From contig NZ_CP031941.1 in the NCBI RefSeq assembly GCF_003443655.1, positions 4,958,501 through 5,022,500 on the forward strand: 64,000 bases of DNA. The letters are read 5' to 3'. This document shows, piece by piece, positions 31,449 through 41,046 of this stretch. Numbering within the stretch: position 1 is the first letter of the stretch; every line of letters starts with the position of its first letter. The position numbers were made by a program, and so were the translations under genes. The notes beneath the pieces are model-generated. The model worked only from the letters and a program-made list of their open reading frames with translations, had not been told where the DNA came from and ran no database searches. This stretch comes from Nostoc sphaeroides. GTDB taxonomy: Bacteria > Cyanobacteriota > Cyanobacteriia > Cyanobacteriales > Nostocaceae.

Positions 31449-33750
31449 TTTGTTTACCCCCCTGCCATTCCTGCTCGAAGAGTTCTTTTCTCGGCAACAA
31501 TAAACTGGCTTCAATCTCCTGGCGCACAACGTCTGTAATCTCACCGTTGCTATTGAGGCAATCGAGAAGCAACTGATTGGCATCGTAATATTGTTGTAAT
31601 ACTTCCTGTTGCTGTGGGCTGAAGTGCCAGTCATGCTCAATGTTTCGATGCTTGGCGATCGCACTTTTTAACTCTTCTATCCAAGCAGGATAACTTGTTT
31701 GCCACCATGTCTGAATCCTTTCTCTACTTTGTTCTGGATCGGGCAGTAGGTCTTTAAGTTGTTGTAAAGCTTGATGTAAACCAGCATCTTGAGCAATTGT
31801 TAAAGCGCTACTCAGAGCCTCATTGCACTCATAGACATCAGCAAAATTAGATTTGCATTCCATTACTAGATTATCTAATGCCGCATCCAAAAAAATATCT
31901 TGATCGAAGATGCAGACAAGGGCAAAGTACCAGGTAAGGTGAGGAGTTCTAGCCAAGGCAAAATAAAACGCCCGAATTGCAACAGACTCAGGAGTAGCAA
32001 GAGACTTTTGACTTGTCCAAGTTAAAAATTTTTGCAAATATGGATCTTGAGCCACTAGTGCATCAACTTCTTGCTTCATCAACAGTACTAAGAAATCTGC
32101 ACTCCGCAGCATAGCAACCGTTAACAAAAAGATTTCGCGCCACCTGGGTTCAGTAATATGACTCACCAGACGTTCTAACGGTTGTTCTAATGCTTGTAAA
32201 TTATAACTAGCAACGATTTTTTGAGCAGTCAGATATTCTTGAAAGGTCAAATAAGAGAAGGAGAAAATTCCCCGCACTCGTTCTGCTAGTAATCCATGTT
32301 GTAACTCTATCGCCTGAAGTACCCCTTCACTATCTAATTGCAATTCCTCTGGTTCCGTCGAAGCATTCGGTAAATCACAGATATAATCGCTAATGTATTG
32401 CTCAACAATGTGTTGTTCAAAAAAGTAATTACCCTGGTCAAATGTCGCGCTAGCAACCTGACTCAGCAACTTCAGCTTTTGTGGTAATAAAAAACCTTCA
32501 TACACTTCATCCCGTTCAATTGCTTTAGTTTCATCCCATTTCCCCAAGAGAAGGTCTAAACATTGCTTATAAAACGCAATTTTTTGGTTTGGGAATTTGT
32601 TCTGGTGATGAAAAACCCAGCAGACGAGATGTAAAAACAAGGGAGAGGCGGCAAGTCTACGGAATTGTAAGTTTTCGGGTAAATCTAGTTTCTTGATAAA
32701 TTCAATTGCCTGTTCTTGTTTATTCTGGATGTTCGTTTTTGTAAGTGCTGTAAACCACTTCTGAGCAAAAGCAGCAATTTGGTCTTGACTAAATGGGGCA
32801 ATTTCAACATCTGTAAAGCGTCTAAGGTTGAAAGCTTTAGCCGCCGTGCGGCAGGTGACGACAAACATATTCTTTTGATACTTTTCAGATAGTCTGCGAA
32901 TCTCATTGACGACACCAATGCTCTGTTGATGAAGCACTTCATCTAATCCATCCAGTAACAGCAACACTCTGCCCTCTAACAACAAAGTTTCAAGCACAGA
33001 TGGATCTGAAATTCCACAAGTAAGGAATTCTTTGCAAATATAGTTGAGTAAATTGAACTCTCCTGCAACTCTCGATTCATCGGCAAAATCTCTTAAGGTG
33101 ACAAAAATGGCAACTCGATTTGCAGCAAATCTCCCTCGGTTGCATTGAATCGCCAGATGTTGTAAAAAAGTGGTTTTACCTGCTCCCGGTTTACCCAACA
33201 CCCGCAGCTTTGAGTAAGTTTCAACTGCCGTGATCCCCGCCATTTCTATTTGAGATACTTCACCTAAACCAAAGCGATCGAATTCTTTTGATGTAAACTT
33301 TTGTAAGTCAGCAAACTCTAACCACTGAAGGCTGGCAATCTCCTCCATAATGTTGACATCTATGTAAATGTCATCGATTCTAACGGGGCGACTAACATCT
33401 AATAACTGCAAAGTGCCGCACTGATCTTGAATTTTGTCAAAGCGTTGCGATCGCACAAATTGTACTAGAGCATCAATATCTAAAAATTCAGCAGCACTAA
33501 GTTCTTTTGATTCAGAAAATTCTTCTGGAGGATTAGCCGCAATCTCGCGCCAATTCAACGACAACACAGAACAAATTTCTATAAAGATATGGCGCTCTAC
33601 AGGACGCCCACTAAAAAACCGCCAAATTGGTTGGCGAGTCTTTAAGTTAACTTCAAAAGCCAAATTTTCTTGTGTCCACCCCTTATGAGCGAACGCTTTT
33701 TTGGCTTGTTCAATCCCGGTGACTGATCCCTGAAGCGATCGCTTTACCAT
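31441..33750 (-). CDS. NACHT-domain NTPase with N-terminal HTH-like domain
   Basis: 769 residues. Residues about 8-72 form an HTH-like domain (AFAHKGWTQENLAFEVNLKTR, FFSGRPVERHIF, LNWREIA). The NACHT ATPase follows: Walker A GKPGAGKTT (186-194), Walker B VLLLLDGLDEV (262-272), then the arm region FVVTCRTA and FQEYLTAQKI near residue 500. The C-terminal 250 residues are helical (a NACHT C-terminal helical type) with no WD40 or pentapeptide repeats. Bacterial NACHT proteins include demonstrated anti-phage STAND ATPases; many cyanobacterial ones are untested. No obvious effector such as a nuclease or TIR is seen. Its upstream neighbour is a gene-free stretch, then an IS66. Confidence 0.9.
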   Translation of the reverse strand: MVKRSLQGSVTGIEQAKKAFAHKGWTQENLAFEVNLKTRQPIWRFFSGRPVERHIFIEICSVLSLNWREIAANPPEEFSESKELSAAEFLDIDALVQFVRSQRFDKIQDQCGTLQLLDVSRPVRIDDIYIDVNIMEEIASLQWLEFADLQKFTSKEFDRFGLGEVSQIEMAGITAVETYSKLRVLGKPGAGKTTFLQHLAIQCNRGRFAANRVAIFVTLRDFADESRVAGEFNLLNYICKEFLTCGISDPSVLETLLLEGRVLLLLDGLDEVLHQQSIGVVNEIRRLSEKYQKNMFVVTCRTAAKAFNLRRFTDVEIAPFSQDQIAAFAQKWFTALTKTNIQNKQEQAIEFIKKLDLPENLQFRRLAASPLFLHLVCWVFHHQNKFPNQKIAFYKQCLDLLLGKWDETKAIERDEVYEGFLLPQKLKLLSQVASATFDQGNYFFEQHIVEQYISDYICDLPNASTEPEELQLDSEGVLQAIELQHGLLAERVRGIFSFSYLTFQEYLTAQKIVASYNLQALEQPLERLVSHITEPRWREIFLLTVAMLRSADFLVLLMKQEVDALVAQDPYLQKFLTWTSQKSLATPESVAIRAFYFALARTPHLTWYFALVCIFDQDIFLDAALDNLVMECKSNFADVYECNEALSSALTIAQDAGLHQALQQLKDLLPDPEQSRERIQTWWQTSYPAWIEELKSAIAKHRNIEHDWHFSPQQQEVLQQYYDANQLLLDCLNSNGEITDVVRQEIEASLLLPRKELFEQEWQGGKQNS

Positions 33751-34034
33751 AGAAGCTTACACATATCAAATAATAATTATTCAAGTTGACATTATTGCAA
33801 CATCCAGTTTCGGAAATACTTAGAAACTTAGTTAGTTATTTTTAAATCCTAATGATTGATTTAAAGCATCTTCAGGCAATATCCTATCATTGCATTATCA
33901 TCAGTATCATTTGATTGATTAAAGTATATTCTCTAACTTTTTATTTGGTGTTATGGACAGTTTTTGTATATCTAGTAACTCTAGTGCTGGGGCAAGTCTA
34001 AAGTTTAAGTATAATTGAGTATTTTTAATTATTG

Positions 34035-35703
34035 GTAAGCGTTCAGGGGGTATAAAGAAGACGAAAAACCACCCCCAAAATCAAGGAATAAAATTATGCA
34101 GCAGTCAACAAGTCAGAATCATCAGAACAAGTAGTGGCTTCAGGAAGCAGAGAAGGAGTGGCTGTACCACCACGAGTAGCAACAACAGCCTGGGTCATAA
34201 ACTCCAAAACATTACGTTTTTGAGACTTCAGGGTTGTTACCACAGTCAGCATCCGAGCCACAAAATTACTACCAGTCTGGGTTTGAGAGCCAAAACTAGT
34301 CCGTCGCCAGATTACAGCAGGACGGATAGCTCGTTCAGCAGCATTATTAGTGGGTTCAACACCTTGGGTGGTCACAAACAACCACATCGCCGGCTCAACT
34401 TTCAGTAGTTGACGACAGGTGCGAACAGTTTTTGCTAGGGGTGTTTTTTCCCGTGTACCAATAGAATAGTTATCAGCTTCAAGTAAAGTTGCTTTGATTG
34501 ATGAGCGAATCTCTAGAACCAACTCACCAAAATCACAATGAGATAATGTGCCATCTCTAACTCGATGCCATAGTTCAAACAATTTTTCTTGCTGTTTAAC
34601 CAGTGCAGTTCCTAATTGTGCCGAAACTCCAGGACGCTCGGAAATTTTGATAAATTCACGTCGCAGATGCGCCCAACACAATTGCCGACGTTCTAGTTCT
34701 ACCCAATTGTAAGCACCATGACGGTCAGAGTTTAAAATTCCTCCAAAGTTATCACCCAATAAGTTCTGAGCTGCTTGGGTACAACGAGTTAGGGCAATTT
34801 CAAAAAATGTGACTAGGGGGGTGACAGCAACCCATAACCAAGCCTTTCTTTGTTGAGGATTAAAACCGTCAATATTTCCTTGGTTAAAGCTGGTTTCATC
34901 GGCTCCAACGATGTTTGCTTTTTGAATATAAAGTTTGGCTTCATCTACACAGGTCGCCACTGCGTTACTCGCTTCCAGTCGCAGTCTGTTGACTGTTCCC
35001 AATGATATTGAGATTCCAAACACCTCTTGCATTGCACTTTGTACCATCCTTTGACTGTTACGGTACACTCCACTCAGCAGTGCCACTAGAGCTACTACTC
35101 TGACTCCGTAACCACTTTGGTTCACGTCTTCTGGCAATTTTGCACGAGTACTACTGCCACATCCAGTACAGGTCAATTGATGTAAACGATGCTCGATGAC
35201 TATGGGACTGATGGGTGGAATTTCTACTATCTGGTGACGATAGGGGTTTGTATCAACTCCACTGAGGGTTGCTCCACAATTCGTACATAATTGCGGATGA
35301 TGTTCTATTACTGAGCTACATTCTTCTATGGGGTATAAGTCCCGGCTATTTCCTTTATGACCTGGCTGACCCCCTCGTTTTTTGCTGCTTTTCTGTTTGG
35401 GTGGCTTTTTGGAGAATCCTGGTGGGTCGCTTGAGGGGGGTGATGATGAGTTCTTTGATGTCTGATTTATTTTTTCTAATAGCTGTTCTTGAACTGTCAG
35501 GACTTCTGTTAGTTTCTTTTCCTGTTGTTCTATTTGCTGCGCCATCTCCTCCACCAGTTTTTTGACGCTGGTTGGAGTCTTTCCCCAATCTTCTGGGGGT
35601 ATCTGTTCTAAATGACTGACGCGCTTGTGTTCCATGTCACTTAATTTATCAGATTTTGGGGGGAATTTTTAGCGATCGCTCTCCTACCCCCCTGAACGCT
35701 TAC
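34035..35703 (-). mobile_element. Complete IS66-family insertion sequence
   Basis: 1669 bp. Ends GTAAGCGTTCAGGGGG in inverted orientation at both sides. An exact 8-bp target duplication aattattg flanks it (34027-34034 and 35704-35711), the size known for IS66. It contains one transposase gene and no accessory orfs. Perfect ends and duplication indicate a recent insertion. Confidence 0.95.
34094..35635 (-). CDS. IS66 family transposase
   Basis: 513 residues. An N-terminal coiled coil (KKLVEEMAQQIEQQEKKL) is followed by a Ser/Pro/Lys linker (SKNSSSPPSSDPP, KKRGGQPGHKG). The zinc-finger region has CTNCG and CTGCG. The DDE domain has GADETSF (first Asp), GILNSDRHGAYN (second Asp) and EPTNNAAERAIRP (Glu), the IS66 signature. 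Intact and within perfect terminal repeats, so probably active. It is a single-gene element of the type in which TnpA and TnpB helper genes are absent. Confidence 0.96.
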   Translation of the reverse strand: MEHKRVSHLEQIPPEDWGKTPTSVKKLVEEMAQQIEQQEKKLTEVLTVQEQLLEKINQTSKNSSSPPSSDPPGFSKKPPKQKSSKKRGGQPGHKGNSRDLYPIEECSSVIEHHPQLCTNCGATLSGVDTNPYRHQIVEIPPISPIVIEHRLHQLTCTGCGSSTRAKLPEDVNQSGYGVRVVALVALLSGVYRNSQRMVQSAMQEVFGISISLGTVNRLRLEASNAVATCVDEAKLYIQKANIVGADETSFNQGNIDGFNPQQRKAWLWVAVTPLVTFFEIALTRCTQAAQNLLGDNFGGILNSDRHGAYNWVELERRQLCWAHLRREFIKISERPGVSAQLGTALVKQQEKLFELWHRVRDGTLSHCDFGELVLEIRSSIKATLLEADNYSIGTREKTPLAKTVRTCRQLLKVEPAMWLFVTTQGVEPTNNAAERAIRPAVIWRRTSFGSQTQTGSNFVARMLTVVTTLKSQKRNVLEFMTQAVVATRGGTATPSLLPEATTCSDDSDLLTAA

Positions 35704-35900
35704 AATTATTGTACCACTTCTGTAAGCTTGTGCATGAAGTTAGCTTGTTACAATTAGTGTTTAAATAACTTAGCTTAATCTGATGATTGAGAGAGTTTAC
35801 CTAGCGACAAAGGACTTGTTAAGAATCTAGTCCTTTTCCCGTGTTGGTAACTACCTTTTTAAACATAATTAGCTCAAAGATGCATTATTGTCTGTGTATC

Positions 35901-36392
35901 CTACAGTTGATAAGAAGCCGTCAAAGCTACCGCCAAAGCATCCGCAGCATCATCAGGCTTGGGAATTTCATCTAAATCCAACTCCCGCGCTACCGCCTCT
36001 TGCACATCTAACTTATCAGCATTGCCATACCCCGTTAAAGCTTGTTTAATTTGAGCAGGAGTAAACTCTACGTAGGGAAGACGACGCTGGCCCAACACTA
36101 AAATGAGTACACCCCGCGCCTGTGCAACCAAAATTGTACTTGACATTCGATAGAAGAATAGTTTCTCGATCGCAACCAAATCCGGTTGAAATTCCTCCAT
36201 CACGGTGTGTAAATCATCAAACAAGGTACATAAGCGCTGTCCCATTTCTACATCTGCTGACGTTTTTATTACCCCAAAATCCAGCATATTTACTGTAGTA
36301 TCTTGTACCTTATTAGGAGTTGGTGTGCAGGTAATTACTCCAAAACCTAAAATTGCCAGTCCTGGATCTAATCCTAAAATTCGTTTTTCCAT
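35901..36392 (-). CDS. ruvC: Crossover junction endodeoxyribonuclease RuvC
   Basis: 163 residues from Met 36392. The frame is open 17 codons further upstream, but the family begins M-x-x-RILGLDPGLAILGFGVI, so the inner Met is the right start. Catalytic acids: Asp in GLDPG, Glu in VAIEKLFF, and the Asp pair in PKPDDAADALAVAL. It is a dimeric resolvase that cuts Holliday junctions with RuvAB. Divergent from the YvcK-type gene at 36567. Complete. Confidence 0.95.
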   Translation of the reverse strand: MEKRILGLDPGLAILGFGVITCTPTPNKVQDTTVNMLDFGVIKTSADVEMGQRLCTLFDDLHTVMEEFQPDLVAIEKLFFYRMSSTILVAQARGVLILVLGQRRLPYVEFTPAQIKQALTGYGNADKLDVQEAVARELDLDEIPKPDDAADALAVALTASYQL

Positions 36393-36566
36393 TAAATTCA
36401 CTTTTACCAAGCCAGGGTATTGTTTAACTAGGAATACTGGCAATTTTGACCACTTGCTCTTAGTCTAATGGGATTGACAAATATAATAGTTTCACGCCTA
36501 GTGTTTTAAACCAACTGGTGTACATTTTCTGTTAATTATTGTTTGTAGCACTGCTCCAAATCAGGT

Positions 36567-37979
36567 ATGTCAATTGGTTTTCTCAGACAAGCCCTCAACG
36601 CCCTGCAAAAGCAGTCGCGTTCTCGTACTTCCTATCGGGTTAACCAGTGGTTCAAATGGTTATCCCCTGGACTATCGGTAAAACGTTGGTTGTTGATCAG
36701 TATTGGGGGTGTACTGCTGGCGAGTTTGGGGTTAGCTATTTGGATTAAGCTGACCCCAATTTTTTGGATGATTGAGTTAGTTAGAGGTTTCCTGGGAGTC
36801 ATTGCCAACCTCTTACCCAACTATATCAGTGGGCCTTTAGTGCTGCTTGGCGGCTTACTGTTAGTGCTTTGGGGGCAAACTCGCACTGTCGGCTCAATTA
36901 CTAAGGTACTGAGAGCAGAAGGCGGAGAAGAACTCATCGATGTCTTGCTCGCACATCATCGATTGTACCGAGGCCCGAAAATAGTGGTAATTGGTGGTGG
37001 TACGGGACTTTCTACGTTGTTGAGGGGACTGAAAACCTACAGCGCTAATATTACTGCCATTGTCACTGTCGCCGATGATGGTGGATCTTCTGGGCGGTTG
37101 CGCCAAGAATTTGGAGTGTTACCACCAGGGGATATTCGTAATTGTTTGGCTGCTTTAGCAGATGAAGAAAAGTTATTAACAGAATTGTTTCAATACCGTT
37201 TTCGGGCTGGAGATGGGTTAACGGGTCACAGTTTTGGTAATTTGTTTTTAACGGCAATGAGTGATATTACTGGAGATTTAGAACAAGCAGTTGCAGCCAG
37301 TTCTAAAGTGCTAGCGGTGCGGGGACAAGTACTACCAGCAACTCTCAGTGATGTTCGCCTCTGGGCAGAATTAGCCGATGGCCGCCGCATTGATGGGGAG
37401 TCTAGCATTCCCAAAGCTGGCGGGAAAATTGTCAAAATTGGCTGTATTCCAGCTAATCCTCCGGCAGTACCCGCAGCTATTAAGGCAATTAAAGAAGCTG
37501 ATTACATTATTATTGGCCCAGGTAGCCTTTATACAAGCCTGATTCCTAATTTATTAGTACCAGAAATTGCCGATGCGATCGCTCAAACAGATGCCCCCCG
37601 TATTTATATCTGCAATATAATGACTCAACCAGGAGAAACTGAAGGCTACACTGTTGCAGATCATATCAGAGCAATTGATGCTGCTTGTGGGGAAAGACGG
37701 CTATTCGATGCTGTACTAATCCACAAAAAATCCCCCTCACAGCAATCACTCATGCGCTACGCCGAACAAAACTCCCATCCGGTTTTCTTAGACAGAGAAG
37801 CCGTAACTCAGCTAGGGCGAAGGATTGTTTCAGCTAATGTTTTGTATGAAGATGAAACCGGTTTTGTCCGTCACAATCCGCAGAAACTAGCACAAGTGTT
37901 GTTGCGGTGGTACGGTAGAGGTCAGTCTCTTCGGGGTATTCAAAATTCCAAATTCAAAATTAAGGAAAATCAAAATTAG
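36567..37979 (+). CDS. YvcK-family UDP-GlcNAc-binding / gluconeogenesis factor, membrane-anchored
   Basis: 470 residues. Two hydrophobic segments near the N-terminus (about 40-60 and 86-103) anchor it. The CofD-like domain follows: VVIGGGTGLSTLLRGL (140-155), VTVADDGGSSGRLR, LPPGDIRNCLAALAD, TGHSFGNLFLTAM, IIIGPGSLYTSLIPNLL. B. subtilis YvcK binds UDP-N-acetylglucosamine and is needed for growth on gluconeogenic carbon and for cell-wall balance; the same role here is inferred. The last residues (QNSKFKIKENQN) come from a dispersed repeat that has replaced the native C-terminus. tsaE follows after 40 bp. Confidence 0.9.
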   Translation: MSIGFLRQALNALQKQSRSRTSYRVNQWFKWLSPGLSVKRWLLISIGGVLLASLGLAIWIKLTPIFWMIELVRGFLGVIANLLPNYISGPLVLLGGLLLVLWGQTRTVGSITKVLRAEGGEELIDVLLAHHRLYRGPKIVVIGGGTGLSTLLRGLKTYSANITAIVTVADDGGSSGRLRQEFGVLPPGDIRNCLAALADEEKLLTELFQYRFRAGDGLTGHSFGNLFLTAMSDITGDLEQAVAASSKVLAVRGQVLPATLSDVRLWAELADGRRIDGESSIPKAGGKIVKIGCIPANPPAVPAAIKAIKEADYIIIGPGSLYTSLIPNLLVPEIADAIAQTDAPRIYICNIMTQPGETEGYTVADHIRAIDAACGERRLFDAVLIHKKSPSQQSLMRYAEQNSHPVFLDREAVTQLGRRIVSANVLYEDETGFVRHNPQKLAQVLLRWYGRGQSLRGIQNSKFKIKENQN

Positions 37980-38019
37980 TCATTAGTCTAAACAAAGGAC
38001 TAATGACTAATGACTAATT

Positions 38020-38475
38020 ATGAAAATTTTTCTTGCAGATACAGAGGCGACGCTACGCTTAGGTATTACTCTCGGTGAATCCCTAACTCCTGGCAGTGTA
38101 ATTTTACTAGAAGGTGATTTAGGTGCTGGTAAAACTACCCTAGTTCAAGGTATTGGCAAGGGTTTGGGAATCGCTGAAGCTATTGTCAGTCCCACTTTCA
38201 CCCTGATTAATGAGTATACGGAAGGACGCGTCCCCCTTTACCACCTAGATTTATATCGCTTAGAACCACAAGAAGTTGCAGCCCTGAATTTAGAAAGTTA
38301 CTGGGAAGGCGTTGAAGTCATACCAGGAATTGTGGCAATTGAATGGGCGGAAAGATTGCCCTACAAGCCAAATAGCTATCTCAGTGTGACCTTGACTTAT
38401 GGAAATGAGGGCACTCGTCAAGTCGAACTCATCCCATTTAATTGTGACATTAGCGAAGCCATTGCCGCATTTTAA
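38020..38475 (+). CDS. tsaE: tRNA threonylcarbamoyladenosine biosynthesis ATPase TsaE
   Basis: 151 residues. Walker A EGDLGAGKTTLVQGIGKGLG (31-50), IVSPTFTLINEY, YHLDLYRL and IVAIEWAERL are the TsaE hallmarks. It works with TsaB, TsaC and TsaD to place t6A at position 37 of ANN-decoding tRNAs. No other tsa gene is in view. It is preceded by GACTAAT heptamer repeats (37977-38018) that lie between it and the YvcK-type gene. Confidence 0.95.
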   Translation: MKIFLADTEATLRLGITLGESLTPGSVILLEGDLGAGKTTLVQGIGKGLGIAEAIVSPTFTLINEYTEGRVPLYHLDLYRLEPQEVAALNLESYWEGVEVIPGIVAIEWAERLPYKPNSYLSVTLTYGNEGTRQVELIPFNCDISEAIAAF

Positions 38476-39380
38476 GCTTATTTCCCGACTTACAGCAGAT
38501 TTCAAGTTGGGTGTTGTACACAATATATAGGAATCCGGTTTGATTTCTGAAAAAAATTAAGTATTTGTAGGGTGCGTTATGACTTTAGTCTAACGCACCA
38601 TTTTCAAGGGTTTGGTGCGTTACGCTTCGCTATAACACACCCTACGTGTTGTTCAAAAATCAAATAGTAATCCTATAGGTCTAAAAGTTAGGTAGAAAGC
38701 CTGTTTTCCTTCTGACTCCTGAATTCTGAATTCTGCTGTAAGTACGAGAAGTCTGACTTTTTAAGCACATACAACACGAGAAAATTTTTGCAAACAGTCG
38801 AGGGAGAACTTCACACTCGTTCTATCTGCCACTACCACGCTCACCACTGTCAATCACTAACATTGTTATCTCAATCCAAAATAAATGAAAAAATTTTGTA
38901 ACAGCAGCTTTATTGCTGCAATAATCAGTTAAAAAACTGATTTAGATGGAGTATGAGTGAAGAAAATGTAAACTGTTGTTGGGTTAAATAAGAGTTTTCA
39001 CAGAACTTAGTCAGCTTGGTTTTACCCGATTGGTTCTCTACTATCATTAAGAGAACAAATCTGGATTATTTAGCAGCCAAAGCTAGTAGAGAAAAGTTAA
39101 ACAACATCAAGCAAGTTCTGTAGAAGTTGTCTAACTTTTCCTTATTCTCAATATACCCAAACTAAAGTCATAATCTATACACAAAAATACTGAATTATCG
39201 AATCTTTTTAAATTAATTTAAATAACTTTCAAATAGCAATAAATTTTTCTATTCACATCTGTCATTAATACTGATATTAATAAAATTAAATAAAACATCT
39301 CGTATTTCTACGAAAATTATGTAGAAATACGAGATGTTTTATCCTCTGTTAGCTGACATTAATGTGCCTACGTGGATGCA
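38476..39380. other. 905-bp gap: palindromic element, then AT-rich sequence
   Basis: 38523-38682 is an element with ends tataggaatccggtttgatt and caaatagtaatcctatag around gtagggtgcgttatg ... ataacacaccctac. gaattctgctgtaag debris follows at about 38715. From 38760 to 39290 I see no gene, tRNA or clear regulatory site. Confidence 0.5.
39292..39340. terminator. Strong hairpin terminator after the patatin gene
   Basis: aaaacatctcgtatttctac and its exact complement form a 20-bp perfect stem with a nine-base loop, about 40 bp beyond the minus-strand stop at 39381. On the minus strand the stem is followed by a T-rich tract (ttttatttaatttta). Well placed as an intrinsic terminator. Confidence 0.8.
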
Positions 39381-40565
39381 CTAGTTATTTTTAATGAAAG
39401 AGGCGATCGCCTCTTTTATCGGAGAACCAGAGTCGTCTCTGGTATAGAATGTAAGACCTTTATCAATGAATGCAGAAGTAGTATCTATTAACTGCTGAAT
39501 AATCTCCGAATTAGCGTTATCTATTTCTTCACTAACTTTTTGCTGTGTAAATCGGTTTGTTCGATCTTCTGGAGCTAATAGAATGCGAGGATCTTTATAA
39601 GTCTCTTTTGGCTTGGGTTTAAATTTCTCATTTAAGTCAAACTGAAGCCGTAAGTAACGTTTAGAATCATATCCACCCATAATTTGTCGGCAAATAGTAC
39701 TATCAATCTCAGATGTAGGCTCCATAAAGATATTAGTAATATTTTGTACCCAGTCTAAGCCTCTCCATTTACTTATTTGGTTATATTGATATGGTTCGCC
39801 AGTTTGACCTGTGCCAATAGAAAGGATAGAAATATCTTCCATTCGCAGATTATCAAGTTTATATTTTTGCTTGATTGTTGAAGAGACTGAAGACTCAGAA
39901 GACTGACTGATCCTCATAATTAGACTCAAAGCTGCAAGAGAGGGGTTGTTAGCAGAAACTCCTCCATCAATGTGTGGGAATTCCCAATCACCAAATTTTT
40001 CTTTATCTACAGGTTCTAATTTATATGGTGGAAAAAAAGTAGGTGCTGAGGCCGAAGCGGTACATATTTCCCATAAATAACAATCGTCGTACCATCTGTC
40101 TCCTAAATCGGGATGACAATTTGTAAAAAAGGTTGTATTACGATAGAGCGTATCGTAAGCAAGAATCAAGAGAATGGGTTTTTCAATATCCTTTATTTTT
40201 TTGGATTTATATACATCTTTGAGGACGCTAATAATTCCATCATGAGAATATTTAGGTGGTGAAAATACATCAAGAATTGATTGAATGAAGGAGGGCAAGT
40301 TTTTATAGCGCTCTTTTCTCTCCAATGGGAATATATTTTTACCTCTATCCTTATATAGTTTAATGAGTTCATCACTATCCTTTCCTACAGCAATCCCTCC
40401 TACTAATATTGAACCGGTAGATGTGCCAGAAATCAGATCAAAGTATTCGTGTAAAAAGTTTCCTTTCCCCTGATTTCTAATTTCTTGTTCTACTTGTTGA
40501 AGTATTCGTGCTGCAACGACTCCACGAATACCGCCACCGTCTAAAGCTAAAATTTTGAAGGACAT
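39381..40565 (-). CDS. Patatin-like phospholipase
   Basis: 394 residues. N-terminal oxyanion loop LALDGGGIRG (7-15), nucleophile motif GTSTG with Ser49 and the catalytic Asp200 in HIDGGVSANNPS, all intact. Soluble, no signal peptide. Known family activity is lipid acyl hydrolysis. The N-terminal half resembles the CapV-type bacterial patatins, some of which are effectors of CBASS immunity, but no cyclic-nucleotide synthase or CBASS accessory gene is near, so a general lipase role is as likely. It stands alone between large gaps, with its own terminator. Confidence 0.92.
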   Translation of the reverse strand: MSFKILALDGGGIRGVVAARILQQVEQEIRNQGKGNFLHEYFDLISGTSTGSILVGGIAVGKDSDELIKLYKDRGKNIFPLERKERYKNLPSFIQSILDVFSPPKYSHDGIISVLKDVYKSKKIKDIEKPILLILAYDTLYRNTTFFTNCHPDLGDRWYDDCYLWEICTASASAPTFFPPYKLEPVDKEKFGDWEFPHIDGGVSANNPSLAALSLIMRISQSSESSVSSTIKQKYKLDNLRMEDISILSIGTGQTGEPYQYNQISKWRGLDWVQNITNIFMEPTSEIDSTICRQIMGGYDSKRYLRLQFDLNEKFKPKPKETYKDPRILLAPEDRTNRFTQQKVSEEIDNANSEIIQQLIDTTSAFIDKGLTFYTRDDSGSPIKEAIASFIKNN

Positions 40566-41046
40566 AGTAATTATCTTTGATTTCTAGGTTATGTTTCTGG
40601 GCATAGTTTCTGGGGACAAGCATCATGAAATGAATCGCAATATGCTTTCATTAGCTTGTTTACTCTTATCCGGCTAGGAAGATACCTAAGTTTTTTTACG
40701 AACCGCCAAGGACGCCATCGCGTAGCGTCTCGTTAGAGAAGGACGCCAAGCAGGGAAAAGAAGAATAAATAAGTAATCTGATAGCGGGAAGGGAGTAGTT
40801 ATTGAAGATTTGACTTGAAACACTTAGAAATAAATTCCGGGTTTCAAGTTGCTATTTTTGAGACAGCGATAAGTCAATACCCTTTGGTTAAAAGGGTAAA
40901 GGAAAAAAACAAGGATTTTCGCCTTTTAGCTTTAACCAAACCGCATTGGTCTAGTCTTAACTCTAGATAGATGAAAATCTTGCCAGTTCAAGTATGGCTT
41001 TGATGTATAGTTATTTGTCTACTACGTAAGCTTAAATAAATATTTG
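40566..41046. other. 481-bp gap with repeat debris
   Basis: At 40699-40755 cgccaaggacgccatcgcg ... gaaggacgccaagc, a dispersed repeat. At 40874-40948 caataccctttggttaaaa and tttaaccaaaccgcattgg look like a worn CAATAC-family MITE but without a matching flank duplication. No gene seen. Confidence 0.5.

Noticed and set aside
39381..40565. Patatin protein as a CBASS effector (CapV)
   Set aside because: No cyclic-nucleotide synthase or accessory CBASS gene is within reach, so immunity cannot be claimed.
40874..40948. Another CAATAC-family MITE
   Set aside because: The ends are partly similar (caataccctttggtta / taaccaaaccgcattgg), but the 10-bp flanks do not match. At best a decayed copy.
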